Shown here one piece after another: positions 21,778 through 33,700 of a stretch of 64,000 nucleotides of DNA. The DNA is taken from positions 247,736,156 through 247,800,155 of the forward strand of contig OY856188.1 of assembly GCA_963693315.1 (NCBI GenBank), read 5' to 3'. The first letter of the stretch is position 1. Each line of letters opens with the position of its first letter. A program made the position numbers and the translations under genes. Under the pieces are notes generated by a model that saw only the letters and a program-made list of their open reading frames with translations, searched no databases and had not been told where the DNA came from. Source of the stretch: Diogma glabrata. Taxonomy: Eukaryota; Arthropoda; Insecta; Diptera; Cylindrotomidae.

Positions 21778-24700
21778 ATGGATTCAGAATTGTCCAGAGT
21801 AAGCAAATTACAAGGAATTGACAACTGGAATCTATGGAAATTCCAGATCCAGATAATATTGAAGTCAATTGAAGCATGGGACATAGTAAATGGCACAAGA
21901 AAACAACCTGCACCCGTGGGCACAGAAGCGACGGCTGCTGAGAAAAAGGAAAATGCAGAAGCATTATGTAAATGGAATAAAACCGACGGAATGGCGCAAA
22001 AGGTAATCGTTACCACAATATCTGAGCAAACGATGATGCATATTTTGACATCAGAGAATTCTGAAGCAATGTGGAAAAAGCTAACGAATATATATGAACA
22101 AAAATCAGAATCGACAATCCACATTTTACAACAAAAATGGTTTACATTGGCTAAAGATCCTTCACATGATATAGCAGCACATATCTCAAAAATTGAAGAT
22201 ATATCTAATAGGCTACAGGCAATGGGGGAGAAAATTGAAGATAAGGGAGTAATGACCAAAATTCTCCTAACTTTGCCACCAAATTTTGATCATTTCATCA
22301 GTGCCTGGGAATCAACGGCTATCGCCGATAGAACGTTAGCCAACCTAACATCGAGATTAATAATTGAAGAGATGAGACAAAGTCAAAGAGGAGTAGAAGT
22401 CAATGCACTTGCTTCTAATGTAAGAGTAAACAGTAAGAATCGTTTTTCCGAGAATTATAATGGTAACAGAAATATTCGATATGTTAAGAATAAAGACGAT
22501 GACCGAAAAAACACAAAGAGAAAACATGGAAAATGTAATTTTTGTCATAAACCCGGACATTGGGCAGCAGAATGTTGGAACAATCCAGAAAGTAAACAAT
22601 ATAAACTTAAAAATTACAAAGTTTCTGGACAAGAGAAAGGTGAAGCTCTCATAAGCGAAGCATTTGCCTCTGTACAAAAGACAGCGAAAACTACAGTCGA
22701 GGCCTGGTATATGGACACTGGAGCGAGCGATCACATGACTCATAATCTAGAGTGGTTCATAAAATACACACCAATGAAAGAAGACATCAAAATAAAAATT
22801 GGAGACGGAGAAAGCATTTCAGGCAAAGGTCGAGGTAGCATCAACATTACAGCATTTGATGGAGAAAAATGGACAGAATGTCACCTTTTAAATGTACTCT
22901 ACGTGCCCAAGCTGAAATACAATCTCTTTTCTGGCGGTGTGGCCTTGGATAAAAATTTAACTCTAGAAGCTGATAAAAGAATCTGTAAATTCAAAAAAGA
23001 AGGCAAAACCATAGCAGTAGGTGAGAGACAAAATAAACTATTTGAAATGAAAATCAAGATAACGCCAATCGAAAATGTCAAAGAAAGTGTTGATGAGGAT
23101 CAAGCATGTATTGCTGAGAAAAGTTCTTTTCAAGAATGGCATCAAAAATTAGCTCATCAAAACTACACTCAAGTTAAAAATATTTTAAGAAATTATGACA
23201 TAAATCCAAAAGGAGATGACAAAATAGTTTGTGAGCCTTGCGCATTGAGTAAAATCCATCGACTACCTTTTCCTCAGCAAAGCAGTACAAATACCAATCG
23301 TATTGGCCAAATAATACACGCAGATGTGTGTGGACCTCTACCAGAAAAGTCGTTCACAGGAGCTAAGTATTTTCTTCTATTGAAGGATGATTACTCACAT
23401 TATAGAACCGTATATTTCTTGGGTGCAAAATCAGATGTGCTGGAGTGTCTAAAAGACTATGTAAAGAAAACAGAAAAACATTGCCCCAGAGGAATAGAAA
23501 TTTTTAGATCTGACAATGGCCTGGAATTTGTCAATCAAGAAGTCACAAAATTGATGAAAGAATATGGAATTTCTCACCAAAATTCAGTAGTCTACTGCCC
23601 TGAGCAAAATGGAAAAATAGAACGAGAAAACAGAACTGTTGTAGAAGCTGCTCGAACAATGCTACATGCTGCACAATTTGAACTTAAATTCTGGGCAGAA
23701 GCAGTAAACACTGCCGTTTATGTTTTGAACTGCACAGGAACCAGTAGCATTAAGAATCAATCACCATATGAAATTTGGTACAACAAGCGACCAAATATTC
23801 AGGAATTTCATATATTTGGAGAGAAAGTTTACGTAAAGTTGCCTGAAAATAAAGTAAAGAAGCTAGACCTCAAAGGTGAAATAGGTTACTTTGTAGGCTA
23901 CGGCGATACAGTAAAAGGTAACAGAATTTGGATTCCAGAGGAAGGCGATATTTTTGTCAGAAAACATATTATCTATACAGGAAAATTAATAGAGTCTACT
24001 GAAAGAGTTCAGAATCAAGCACTGTTGTATCTACCTGAGGAAGAAAATAAACAATTCAAAAATAGTCAGGCTGAAAGAAAAGATGACGAGCAAATTGAAG
24101 AAAATTTAGAAAATCTTGAGTTACCTAACCAATTATCTGGTTCAGAAGAAGAAAATGAGACATTTTGTACGCCAGAACCCGAAAGAAGTACAGGAATACA
24201 ACTGAGAGATCGATCCAAACTAAATAAACCTAAGAAATTAGAAGACTACGAAGTAAATTTAGATAATGTCTGTGATTATTGCATTGAAAACCCAGAAGAA
24301 CCGCTGACTTTTCAACAAGCTGTAAACGGTACGAATGCACAAGAGTGGAAACAAGCAATGGAAGAGGAAATGAATTCCTTAAAAACCAGCAACGTGTGGG
24401 AGCTCGTTGAAGTACCAAAGAACTCAACCATAGTTGAAAATAAATGGGTTTATAAATTAAAAACTGATACGAATGGAACCATACAAAAATTTAGAGCCAG
24501 ATTAGTAGCCAAAGGCTTCTCTCAGCGTGAAGGAATAGACTTCAACGAAACCTTTAGCCCTGTAGTAAGATTCGACTCCATCCGAATATTATTAACAGTG
24601 ATTGTTCAAGAAAATTTAGTACTCAAACAGTTTGACGTAAAAACTGCCTTTTTAAATGGTGATATAGAAGAGGTTATATACATGAGGCAGCCAACAGGAT

Positions 24701-25851
24701 TTAACGATGGTACAACAAGAGTATGTAAGCTACTAAAAAGTTTATATGGTTTACGTCAATCGTCTAGATGTTGGAACCAAAGAATAAAAGTTTTTCTAAC
24801 AAACAATGGACTCGAACAATCAAAAGCTGATCCCTGCATATACATTTTGATCAAAAATAATCTGATAATACTCCTAGTGAGCATCTACATAGATGATGGA
24901 CTAGTAGCTGGAATCGACGAAGAGACTGTGAATGAATTCTTATGTGCACTTGAGAAAGAATTTGATATCACTACTGGAGATGCTGATACTTACCTTGGTT
25001 TACAGATTGAAAGACAAAACGATGGCTCTATTCTCTTACGTCAAAGTGCCTACACAAGAAAAATTATCAATAAATTTAATTTAGAGCAAGCAAATGCTCT
25101 TGCAATACCAGCCGATCCACATCAACAGTTGAATGCAAATTTAAATGATAATGAGAAGACTGAGTTAACAACTGCTCCCTATAGAGAAGCTGTGGGCAGC
25201 TTGTTATATTTATCAAAAGGGACGAGACCAGATATATCCTTTTCGGTTAGTATGGTTAGTCGATATATGGAAAAACCAACGAAATTGCATTGGAATGCAG
25301 TCAAGAGAATTATGAAATACCTAAAAGGAACTGTTGATTATGGTTTGCACTTTAAGAAGAAGAAAACGTTATCTTTATTTGGCTACAGTGATGCAGATTT
25401 TGCAGGAGATATTGCAACACGCAAATCAACAACAGGATTTATAGTTGTTTGGAGTGGATGTGTTGTTAGCTGGAGTTCTCAAAAACAGTCTACAGTTGCC
25501 ACCTCTACCACTTATTCGGAATACATTGCAGCCTTTCAAACAGTCAAGGAAATAGTGTGGCTCTTAAAGTTAATTGGAGAGATCTATCCTTATCAAAATA
25601 TTGCTACAACTCTCCATATTGACAATCAAAGTACAATTGAATTAATTAAAAATCCTGTTCTTCACAAACGAAGTAAACATATTGACGTACAATATCACTA
25701 CATCCGAGAACAATATGAAAAGAAAGTTTTTCAACTGAAATACATCAACACCAAAGAACAGCCAGCAGATATCCTCACCAAACCCTTGGAAAGAAGAATC
25801 TTCGAAGTTCATCGCAACAAAATATGCTCCAAACTTGAAGAGGATGCATAA
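21778..25851 (+). CDS. copia gag-pol polyprotein, copy 1
   Basis: This is one 1357-residue frame with gag and pol fused. It has gag with a CCHC knuckle at about 253-266 (CNFCHKPGHWAAEC) and an aspartic protease (MDTGAS, 312-317). Integrase comes before reverse transcriptase, with a GAG-pre-integrase finger and catalytic Asp in HADVCGPL (about 515), Asp in FRSDNG and Glu in KIERENR. The reverse transcriptase has FDVKTAFLNGDI and YIDDG (about 1037), and the RNase H has YSDADFAGD. The integrase-before-RT order defines Ty1/copia. All catalytic residues are present. Residue 735 is Gly here and Arg in copy 2, the only protein difference seen. Confidence 0.96.
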   Translation: MDSELSRVSKLQGIDNWNLWKFQIQIILKSIEAWDIVNGTRKQPAPVGTEATAAEKKENAEALCKWNKTDGMAQKVIVTTISEQTMMHILTSENSEAMWKKLTNIYEQKSESTIHILQQKWFTLAKDPSHDIAAHISKIEDISNRLQAMGEKIEDKGVMTKILLTLPPNFDHFISAWESTAIADRTLANLTSRLIIEEMRQSQRGVEVNALASNVRVNSKNRFSENYNGNRNIRYVKNKDDDRKNTKRKHGKCNFCHKPGHWAAECWNNPESKQYKLKNYKVSGQEKGEALISEAFASVQKTAKTTVEAWYMDTGASDHMTHNLEWFIKYTPMKEDIKIKIGDGESISGKGRGSINITAFDGEKWTECHLLNVLYVPKLKYNLFSGGVALDKNLTLEADKRICKFKKEGKTIAVGERQNKLFEMKIKITPIENVKESVDEDQACIAEKSSFQEWHQKLAHQNYTQVKNILRNYDINPKGDDKIVCEPCALSKIHRLPFPQQSSTNTNRIGQIIHADVCGPLPEKSFTGAKYFLLLKDDYSHYRTVYFLGAKSDVLECLKDYVKKTEKHCPRGIEIFRSDNGLEFVNQEVTKLMKEYGISHQNSVVYCPEQNGKIERENRTVVEAARTMLHAAQFELKFWAEAVNTAVYVLNCTGTSSIKNQSPYEIWYNKRPNIQEFHIFGEKVYVKLPENKVKKLDLKGEIGYFVGYGDTVKGNRIWIPEEGDIFVRKHIIYTGKLIESTERVQNQALLYLPEEENKQFKNSQAERKDDEQIEENLENLELPNQLSGSEEENETFCTPEPERSTGIQLRDRSKLNKPKKLEDYEVNLDNVCDYCIENPEEPLTFQQAVNGTNAQEWKQAMEEEMNSLKTSNVWELVEVPKNSTIVENKWVYKLKTDTNGTIQKFRARLVAKGFSQREGIDFNETFSPVVRFDSIRILLTVIVQENLVLKQFDVKTAFLNGDIEEVIYMRQPTGFNDGTTRVCKLLKSLYGLRQSSRCWNQRIKVFLTNNGLEQSKADPCIYILIKNNLIILLVSIYIDDGLVAGIDEETVNEFLCALEKEFDITTGDADTYLGLQIERQNDGSILLRQSAYTRKIINKFNLEQANALAIPADPHQQLNANLNDNEKTELTTAPYREAVGSLLYLSKGTRPDISFSVSMVSRYMEKPTKLHWNAVKRIMKYLKGTVDYGLHFKKKKTLSLFGYSDADFAGDIATRKSTTGFIVVWSGCVVSWSSQKQSTVATSTTYSEYIAAFQTVKEIVWLLKLIGEIYPYQNIATTLHIDNQSTIELIKNPVLHKRSKHIDVQYHYIREQYEKKVFQLKYINTKEQPADILTKPLERRIFEVHRNKICSKLEEDA

Positions 25852-25919
25852 CTTATTAAATACTGTACCTTTGTTTGTTCGATTTTGAGTAATTTTGATA
25901 TTCCAGAAAACAGTGGGAG

Positions 25920-26172
25920 TGTCAGAATTGTTGTTTTAGACTGATTATGTTTTATGGATATCATTTGCTGTTTATTCAATAGATGGCAGCACTATTCAGT
26001 TTCATGTATTATCGTTGCTGTATTCATTATTGTTTATTGTAGTAAATAATCTGTCAAAAAGAGAAATAAAGAACATTGTTTTATTCATTACATTATTGGC
26101 TTATTATTACAAAATCTTGTTGTGCATTAAACATCAGAAGTTAATTACCCATAATTCCACAAACATCCAATA
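25920..26172 (+). repeat. 3' LTR of copia copy 1
   Basis: This 253-bp repeat is identical to 21378-21630. It is followed directly by the GAGTT duplication. Confidence 0.93.
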
Positions 26173-26233
26173 GAGTTGACGTTATCTGTGCGAACACTCA
26201 TAATCTCATGCTTGAGATAATGAATTAAGCCGT
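26173..26233. other. Target duplication and spacer
   Basis: The GAGTT duplication of copia copy 1 and a short unique stretch precede the palindrome. Confidence 0.5.
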
Positions 26234-26453
26234 AATTAGACTATTGCAGAACTCTGCAATATTTGTGCAATATTCGTGCAATGGTAGTGTGTAAAATATT
26301 CATTGCAGAAAAGTTTGACAATGAACTCATTGCAAAACATTGCAATAAGTCATTGCAATGTTTTGCAATGAGTTCATTGCCAAACTTTTCTGCAATGAAT
26401 ATTTTACACACAACCATTGCAGAAATATTGAAGAGTTCTGCAATAGTCTAATT
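26234..26453. repeat. 220-bp palindrome upstream of the carrier gene
   Basis: The left arm starts AATTAGACTATTGCAGAACT and the right arm ends with its mirror AGTTCTGCAATAGTCTAATT. The arms stay nearly perfect over about 105 bases, with many TTGCA/TGCAA words. The centre is near 26343. It is probably a fold-back MITE. It lies about 250 bases before the carrier ATG, so it falls in the promoter or 5' leader. Confidence 0.75.
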
Positions 26454-26706
26454 GCAGCTTTATATACATTAAATATTCCGGAAGATTTTATTAACATAAC
26501 GTGAAGTGTGAAACGTACTAATTTTTAAATATTTTTCACAGCAAAAATTTTCGGTCAATTTATAAATAGAAACAAAAAACTGATCGACACATTTAAAACT
26601 GAAGGAAAATAAGAAAACTGTCAAAATTATAAAAAGAAGTCCTCATATTTTGTTTTTTTTGGAAATATAGTTTAATATGTGGAACTAAATATCAATAAAA
26701 TCATCA

Positions 26707-28084
26707 ATGGAAGAACGAGATAATGAAAAGTTGGTTAAATTACTGATGTCGCACGATATGGATGATCCTCGGTTTCGAGTGAGACCATATCAACAAATAG
26801 CTTCATCATGTATTGGTGGAATGATAACCTCACTTTTAAGTTTGTTTTTTTTTTTAAATATATGAAAAAAATTACTTATTCCGTGTAATTTTAGTGACTC
26901 CTCTTGATGTTGTTAAAACAAGATTGCAGGTTCAAGAAAAAAAGAATGTGCTTTCTTCAAAATGTTATCTGTATTGCAATGGGTTAATGGATCATATTTG
27001 CCCGTGTAATGGTCAGATTAGATCTACAGTGAAATTAAATGGAACAATAGTTGGTTCAACTAAAATAAAAATTTGTAATTATAGCTAAAATAATGTAAAT
27101 TTTAGGACGCTTTTATTAAAATTAGTCAAGTAGAAGGAGTTAAATCTTTGTGGTCAGGATTAAGTCCTACATTGGTGTTGGCCCTCCCAACCACGGTTAT
27201 ATATTTTGTAGGTTATGAACAGTTAAGGGTTAGATTTAAAGAATTTTATCTTAAGCATACCGAAGGTAATATTTTAATTGATTCTTTTTATTTAAATTCT
27301 GATAGATATACGTAAAATTTTTTAGAAACAGTAATACCTTTTTGGATTCCAATGGTCGCTGGCGGATCTGCTAGAATAATTGCTGTAACTATTGTTAATC
27401 CTTTAGAATTAGTTAGAACAAAAATGCAATCACAACATATAAGTTATTTTGGTAAAATTTATTTATTTGTTGTTAAAATTTGTTTTTTTGCTGATGAAAT
27501 TTGGTTTTTAATTTAGAAGTTGGAAGAGCTCTTAAAGAAATGGTAGCTGTACAAGGTATTTTAGGACTGTGGAAAGGTTTAACTCCAACAATATTTCGTG
27601 ACGTTCCTTTTTCTGCTATTTACTGGTCTACGTACGAAAGAATTAAATCATATTTCGGAGTTGTAACACCAACTTTTGGATTTAGTTTTTGTAGTGGAGC
27701 AGCGGCTGGATCGGTAAGTGATGTCATATATAACACTTTTTTGCTTTTCGTTAAATACTGTCAAATTAACGTATCGTGTAATCTGTTTAGATTGCAGCAT
27801 TCTGCACAACACCGTTTGATGTAATAAAAACTCACAAACAAATAGAGCTAGGTGAACAAATGTTATATAAAAATACAACACATAAAACCAATCCAAGTAC
27901 AATTGGTGCAATTGTGGATATATTCCGTCGAAGTGGAATCAAAGGGTTATACGCTGGTGTAGTTCCACGTCTAGCTAAAGTAGCACCAGCATGTGCTATT
28001 ATGATAGGAACATTTGAATATGGAAAAGCTTTTTTCTTTAATTATAATGTTCAAAGGTATACAGAGGTAATAAAACAGCCTTAA
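26707..28084 (+). CDS. SLC25A40-like: Mitochondrial carrier, SLC25A39/SLC25A40 group
   Basis: Six coding exons (26707-26839, 26895-27049, 27106-27265, 27326-27451, 27517-27713, 27791-28084) join in frame to 354 residues, all with GT-AG borders. Three carrier repeats each have the PX[DE]XX[KR] signature: PLDVVK, PLELVR and PFDVIK. The loop after the first repeat has four cysteines (C68, C72, C80, C82), as in the SLC25A39 group, whose matrix loop is known to bind an iron-sulfur cluster. That group imports glutathione into mitochondria and is related to yeast Mtm1. The exon 2 donor (ACAATA|GTTGGT) is weak but is the choice that keeps frame and family alignment. The gene sits between two inverted copia copies. 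Confidence 0.9.
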
Positions 28085-28733
28085 AAAATACAGAGACAAA
28101 TCATTTTGTCGTTATTTGTGTACTCACTGTTAATTTGTGATAATTTTTGTTCCCTGTTTATGTTACGCCTTATTGGAAACGGTCTTAAAATATATTCGTC
28201 AATAATTTAGTTTAATTTTATTATGTTGTTCATTATATTTTAATTAGTATTATGTAGAATTCTCAGAATACAGCTTGAAAAACACCAATGCAGTGACTAC
28301 AGAAGATTTATTCTATGATTTGATTTAAGAAATATATCAATATGTTAAAAAATAAAAAGATTTTTAATAGAATTCAAAAATAATTCGAATAAATTCAAAT
28401 TTTAATTTTTACAGTGTATTTGAGGGAAATATTTTTTTTTGAAATTGCCTTTAAAATAGGACAGTGTACATACATGTCACATTTAAAAAAAGACGGTAGC
28501 ATCAAGGCAGTTTTAAAAAAGAAAACGTTCAATCAAAGTTGGAAATTCTATACCATAGAATAGTAGAAGTAAGTAACACAATAATAACTATTATTAGATT
28601 AGAATAGTATATTCTTGTATGAGCTAGAGTGAAGGCAATTCTTCACGAGGATGAAGTTTCTCGGAACGAGCGGAGCGAGTGGAGGGAATCATCCGAGTGA
28701 AGAATTGCCTTCATCCTAAGCGAATACAAGATA
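28085..28733. other. 3' flank with an imperfect hairpin
   Basis: A likely 3' UTR and spacer. At about 28604-28735 an imperfect fold-back is visible: TAGTATATTCTTGTA and GAAGGCAATTCTTCAC on the left, mirrored by GTGAAGAATTGCCTTC and TACAAGATACTA on the right. It is probably a small MITE. Confidence 0.5.
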
Positions 28734-29056
28734 CTATTTTATCCACGACTACAAATATTTCAAATAATTTCATTCATGTTTTCCTGTAAACGTTTATATC
28801 GGTATATTGCAATATTTCTATGAAAATAAAAACAAAATAAAACTTGTTTGTTTATTTTATATGTATTGTTCGTGTTTTATCTCGTTTATATTACTATACC
28901 AACAAATCAAGTTTTTAATTTGTTATGGGAATTTTGAATAAATAGAGCGTAATAAAATAAATAAAAAAGAATTTGATATATAAAAAAGGAATGAATACAA
29001 TTACAATGAAAGATATACGCAGGGAAAATATTCTTTAGTAGTCGTGGATAAAATAC
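28734..29056. mobile_element. MITE with TATTTTATCCACGACTAC ends
   Basis: The left end TATTTTATCCACGACTAC is mirrored by GTAGTCGTGGATAAAATA at the right end, with looser pairing further in (AAATATTT / GGAAAATATT). It is about 320 bp with no coding content. Confidence 0.6.
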
Positions 29057-29228
29057 ATTTTTTTAACGACTGTAATAGAAAATAATGTTTTCTATCTATC
29101 AGTTTAAAACAGAAAGTTGGCTTTTGCTGTTGAGCGTGCATTTTTTAATTTTTTCCGCTCATGGACGGAAAGTAAAAACACAAGTAAAACCAAAGACATA
29201 ATGGACAAGAACATAATATTAAAATTTA

Positions 29229-29608
29229 TTAATTTCTTCTCACCAAAACACTTTTGATTTTTTTGGCTCTATAACCCGAGGGCTTCTTTCTTAAAAAGGA
29301 CAAAAATCTTTTATATTTACTAATATCCAAATTTTCTTTAACAATGAATGTTGATTTTACCATTGAATAAATTGACCACATTTTTGAAGACTTTTTTGTC
29401 TGCGATAGTTCACCAAAATATACCAAAAACACATCTTCAGAATAAACATTTCCTGTTTTTTGTTCTTACACCAATTGATAAATAATATGTAAACTTTTTC
29501 ATACCGGACTGTAGATTTGTCAGACAACAGATCTAAAGTTAAATTGTTGGCTGCTTCTTTTATATGAGGTGAAGTGCTAATTATATCACTTTCATCACTA
29601 CTGCTCCT
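29229..29608 (-). pseudogene. Tyrosine-recombinase (Crypton-like) N-terminal domain, copy B
   Basis: The minus strand encodes the same N-terminus as copy A, but the start ATG has become AGG (29606-29608). A one-base loss near 29449 shifts frame. Downstream the frame reads SEDVFLVYFGELSQTKKSSK, MWSIYSMVKSTF, DISKYKRFLSFLRKK and GYRAKKIKSV, ending with a stop at 29229. This matches the SAM-like, DNA-binding N-terminal domain of arthropod tyrosine recombinases. The catalytic domain is missing, so the copy is dead. Confidence 0.55.
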
Positions 29609-30428
29609 TTTAAATTATTTTTATTTAAAAATAGATATAAACAACAATTAATTCAGTAAATTATTTGTGAAAATATCCCATCAAGAATAATATAAGAACT
29701 GAATCTAAAAAATTATGGTGCAAATTATGAAACTTTTTGCAATCCGTACAATTTTCGACCTATCTAGTTTCGAGCCAATGAGAAAATTTTTAAACTTTAA
29801 AGAAGTTTATCATTCTCATCAGGGCAGCCGACTAGATAAACTACCAAAAAATGTCAACGCTAAAAATAAACCAAAAATTAGGTTACACTCTAGCGAAGTA
29901 TAAAAAACAAAAAAATTTTACCTAAACATATATTTAATAGATTCAGGTTTAGTCAATTAATTTCTCTGGTGAGTGGTGATCACTGTTTTGTTATACTTTA
30001 GAGTTAAGACATACTAGTATTGAATAACAAACTCATATTAGTCCAGTAAATAAAGGTCGAAAAAGATCAAAAGCTCGCAAAAATCCTGTCACGGACGGAG
30101 CCTGGCGGAAATTGTTGGTCTTACCGAGTACTTTGACGTGAGAAAAATTACCTTGGGGTTCCGACCCTGTGAGCCTGGAAAATGGCCCTCAAAGTGTCAG
30201 AAGTAGTTTCCGGGCCATATCTCCGGAAATATGGCAGTTAGGGCATTCCTGTTTAGCCAGAAATGAAGGTGAGCTAATTATCTACAGAAATGGTCCTAAT
30301 CATTTTTTTCGCAACATTGATACTTTTTGCAAAAACGGGTAGTGAAAAATTGTCAAATTTGAGACCATGAAAAAACGCCGGATTCTCATCAAATTTGAGA
30401 ACTGAGGGCTTGGAAATACCCACAGCTC

Positions 30429-30679
30429 TATTGGATGTTTGTGGAATTATGGGTAATTAACTTCTGATGTTTAATGCACAACAAGATTTTGTAATAATAA
30501 GCCAATAAAGTAATGAATAAAACAATGTTCTTTATTTCTCTTTGACAGATTATTTTCTACAATAAACAATAATGAATACAGCAACGATAATACATGAAAC
30601 TGAATAGTGCTGCCATCTATTGAATAAACAGCAAATGATATCCATAAAACATAATCAGTCTAAAACAACAATTCTGACA
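30429..30679 (-). repeat. 3' LTR of copia copy 2
   Basis: This 251-bp repeat is identical to 34969-35219. It lies downstream of gag-pol on the minus strand. Confidence 0.93.
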
Positions 30680-30747
30680 CTCCCACTGTTTTCTGGAATA
30701 TCAAAATTACTCAAGATCGAACAAACAAAGGTACAGTATTTAATAAG

Positions 30748-33700
30748 TTATGCATCCTCTTCAAGTTTGGAGCATATTTTGTTGCGATGAACTTCGAAGA
30801 TTCTTCTTTCCAAGGGTTTGGTGAGGATATCTGCTGGCTGTTCTTTGGTGTTGATGTATTTCAGTTGAAAAACTTTCTTTTCATATTGTTCTCGGATGTA
30901 GTGATATTGTACGTCAATATGTTTACTTCGTTTGTGAAGAACAGGATTTTTAATTAATTCAATTGTACTTTGATTGTCAATATGGAGAGTTGTAGCAATA
31001 TTTTGATAAGGATAGATCTCTCCAATTAACTTTAAGAGCCACACTATTTCCTTGACTGTTTGAAAGGCTGCAATGTATTCTGAATAAGTGGTAGAGGTGG
31101 CAACTGTAGACTGTTTTTGAGAACTCCAGCTAACAACACATCCACTCCAAACAACTATAAATCCTGTTGTTGATTTGCGTGTTGCAATATCTCCTGCAAA
31201 ATCTGCATCACTGTAGCCAAATAAAGATAACGTTTTCTTCTTCTTAAAGTGCAAACCATAATCAACAGTTCCTTTTAGGTATTTCATAATTCTCTTGACT
31301 GCATTCCAATGCAATTTCGTTGGTTTTTCCATATATCGACTAACCATACTAACCGAAAAGGATATATCTGGTCTCGTCCCTTTTGATAAATATAACAAGC
31401 TGCCCACAGCTTCTCTATAGGGAGCAGTTGTTAACTCAGTCTTCTCATTATCATTTAAATTTGCATTCAACTGTTGATGTGGATCGGCTGGTATTGCAAG
31501 AGCATTTGCTTGCTCTAAATTAAATTTATTGATAATTTTTCTTGTGTAGGCACTTTGACGTAAGAGAATAGAGCCATCGTTTTGTCTTTCAATCTGTAAA
31601 CCAAGGTAAGTATCAGCATCTCCAGTAGTGATATCAAATTCTTTCTCAAGTGCACATAAGAATTCATTCACAGTCTCTTCGTCGATTCCAGCTACTAGTC
31701 CATCATCTATGTAGATGCTCACTAGGAGTATTATCAGATTATTTTTGATCAAAATGTATATGCAGGGATCAGCTTTTGATTGTTCGAGTCCATTGTTTGT
31801 TAGAAAAACTTTTATTCTTTGGTTCCAACATCTAGACGATTGACGTAAACCATATAAACTTTTTAGTAGCTTACATACTCTTGTTGTACCATCGTTAAAT
31901 CCTGTTGGCTGCCTCATGTATATAACCTCTTCTATATCACCATTTAAAAAGGCAGTTTTTACGTCAAACTGTTTGAGTACTAAATTTTCTTGAACAATCA
32001 CTGTTAATAATATTCGGATGGAGTCGAATCTTACTACAGGGCTAAAGGTTTCATTGAAGTCTATTCCTTCACGCTGAGAGAAGCCTTTGGCTACTAATCT
32101 GGCTCTAAATTTTTGTATGGTTCCATTCGTATCAGTTTTTAATTTATAAACCCATTTATTTTCAACTATGGTTGAGTTCTTTGGTACTTCAACGAGCTCC
32201 CACACGTTGCTGGTTTTTAAGGAATTCATTTCCTCTTCCATTGCTTGTTTCCACTCTTGTGCATTCGTACCGTTTACAGCTTGTTGAAAAGTCAGCGGTT
32301 CTTCTGGGTTTTCAATGCAATAATCACAGACATTATCTAAATTTACTTCGTAGTCTTCTAATTTCTTAGGTTTATTTAGTTTGGATCGATCTCTCAGTTG
32401 TATTCCTGTACTTCTTTCGGGTTCTGGCGTACAAAATGTCTCATTTTCTTCTTCTGAACCAGATAATTGGTTAGGTAACTCAAGATTTTCTAAATTTTCT
32501 TCAATTTGCTCGTCATCTTTTCTTTCAGCCTGACTATTTTTGAATTGTTTATTTTCTTCCTCAGGTAGATACAACAGTGCTTGATTCTGAACTCTTTCAG
32601 TAGACTCTATTAATTTTCTTGTATAGATGATATGTTTTCTGACAAAAATATCGCCTTCCTCTGGAATCCAAATTCTGTTACCTTTTACTGTATCGCCGTA
32701 GCCTACAAAGTAACCTATTTCACCTTTGAGGTCTAGCTTCTTTACTTTATTTTCAGGCAACTTTACGTAAACTTTCTCTCCAAATATATGAAATTCCTGA
32801 ATATTTGGTCGCTTGTTGTACCAAATTTCATATGGTGATTGATTCTTAATGCTACTGGTTCCTGTGCAGTTCAAAACATAAACGGCAGTGTTTACTGCTT
32901 CTGCCCAGAATTTAAGTTCAAATTGTGCAGCATGTAGCATTGTTCGAGCAGCTTCTACAACAGTTCTGTTTTCTCGTTCTATTTTGCCATTTTGCTCAGG
33001 GCAGTAGACTACTGAATTTTGGTGAGAAATTCCATATTCTTTCATCAATTTTGTGACTTCTTGATTGACAAATTCCAGGCCATTGTCAGATCTAAAAATT
33101 TCTATTCCTCTGGGGCAATGTTTTTCTGTTTTCTTTACATAGTCTTTTAGACACTCCAGTACATCTGATTTTGCACCCAAGAAATATACGGTTCTATAAT
33201 GTGAGTAATCATCCTTCAATAGAAGAAAATACTTAGCTCCTGTGAACGACTTTTCTGGTAGAGGTCCACACACATCTGCGTGTATTATTTGGCCAATACG
33301 ATTGGTATTTGTACTGCTTTGCTGAGGAAAAGGTAGTCGATGGATTTTACTCAATGCGCAAGGCTCACAAACTATTTTGTCATCTCCTTTTGGATTTATG
33401 TCATAATTTCTTAAAATATTTTTAACTTGAGTGTAGTTTTGATGAGCTAATTTTTGATGCCATTCTTGAAAAGAACTTTTCTCAGCAATACATGCTTGAT
33501 CCTCATCAACACTTTCTTTGACATTTTCGATTGGCGTTATCTTGATTTTCATTTCAAATAGTTTATTTTGTCTCTCACCTACTGCTATGGTTTTGCCTTC
33601 TTTTTTGAATTTACAGATTCTTTTATCAGCTTCTAGAGTTAAATTTTTATCCAAAGCCACACCGCCAGAAAAGAGATTGTATTTCAGCTTGGGCACGTAG

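Larger units (their letters stand above)
21378..26172 (+). mobile_element. Intact Ty1/copia retrotransposon, copy 1
   Basis: The element is 4795 bp with identical 253-bp LTRs and the 5-bp duplication GAGTT (21373-21377 and 26173-26177). LTRs begin TGTCAGAATTG and end ACATCCAATA. A full gag-pol frame lies inside. The primer site follows the 5' LTR and a purine-rich tract (AGAAAACAGTGGGAG) precedes the 3' LTR. It is recent and probably competent. It differs from copy 2 by two A's and one base in the LTRs, shared by both LTRs of each copy. Confidence 0.96.
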
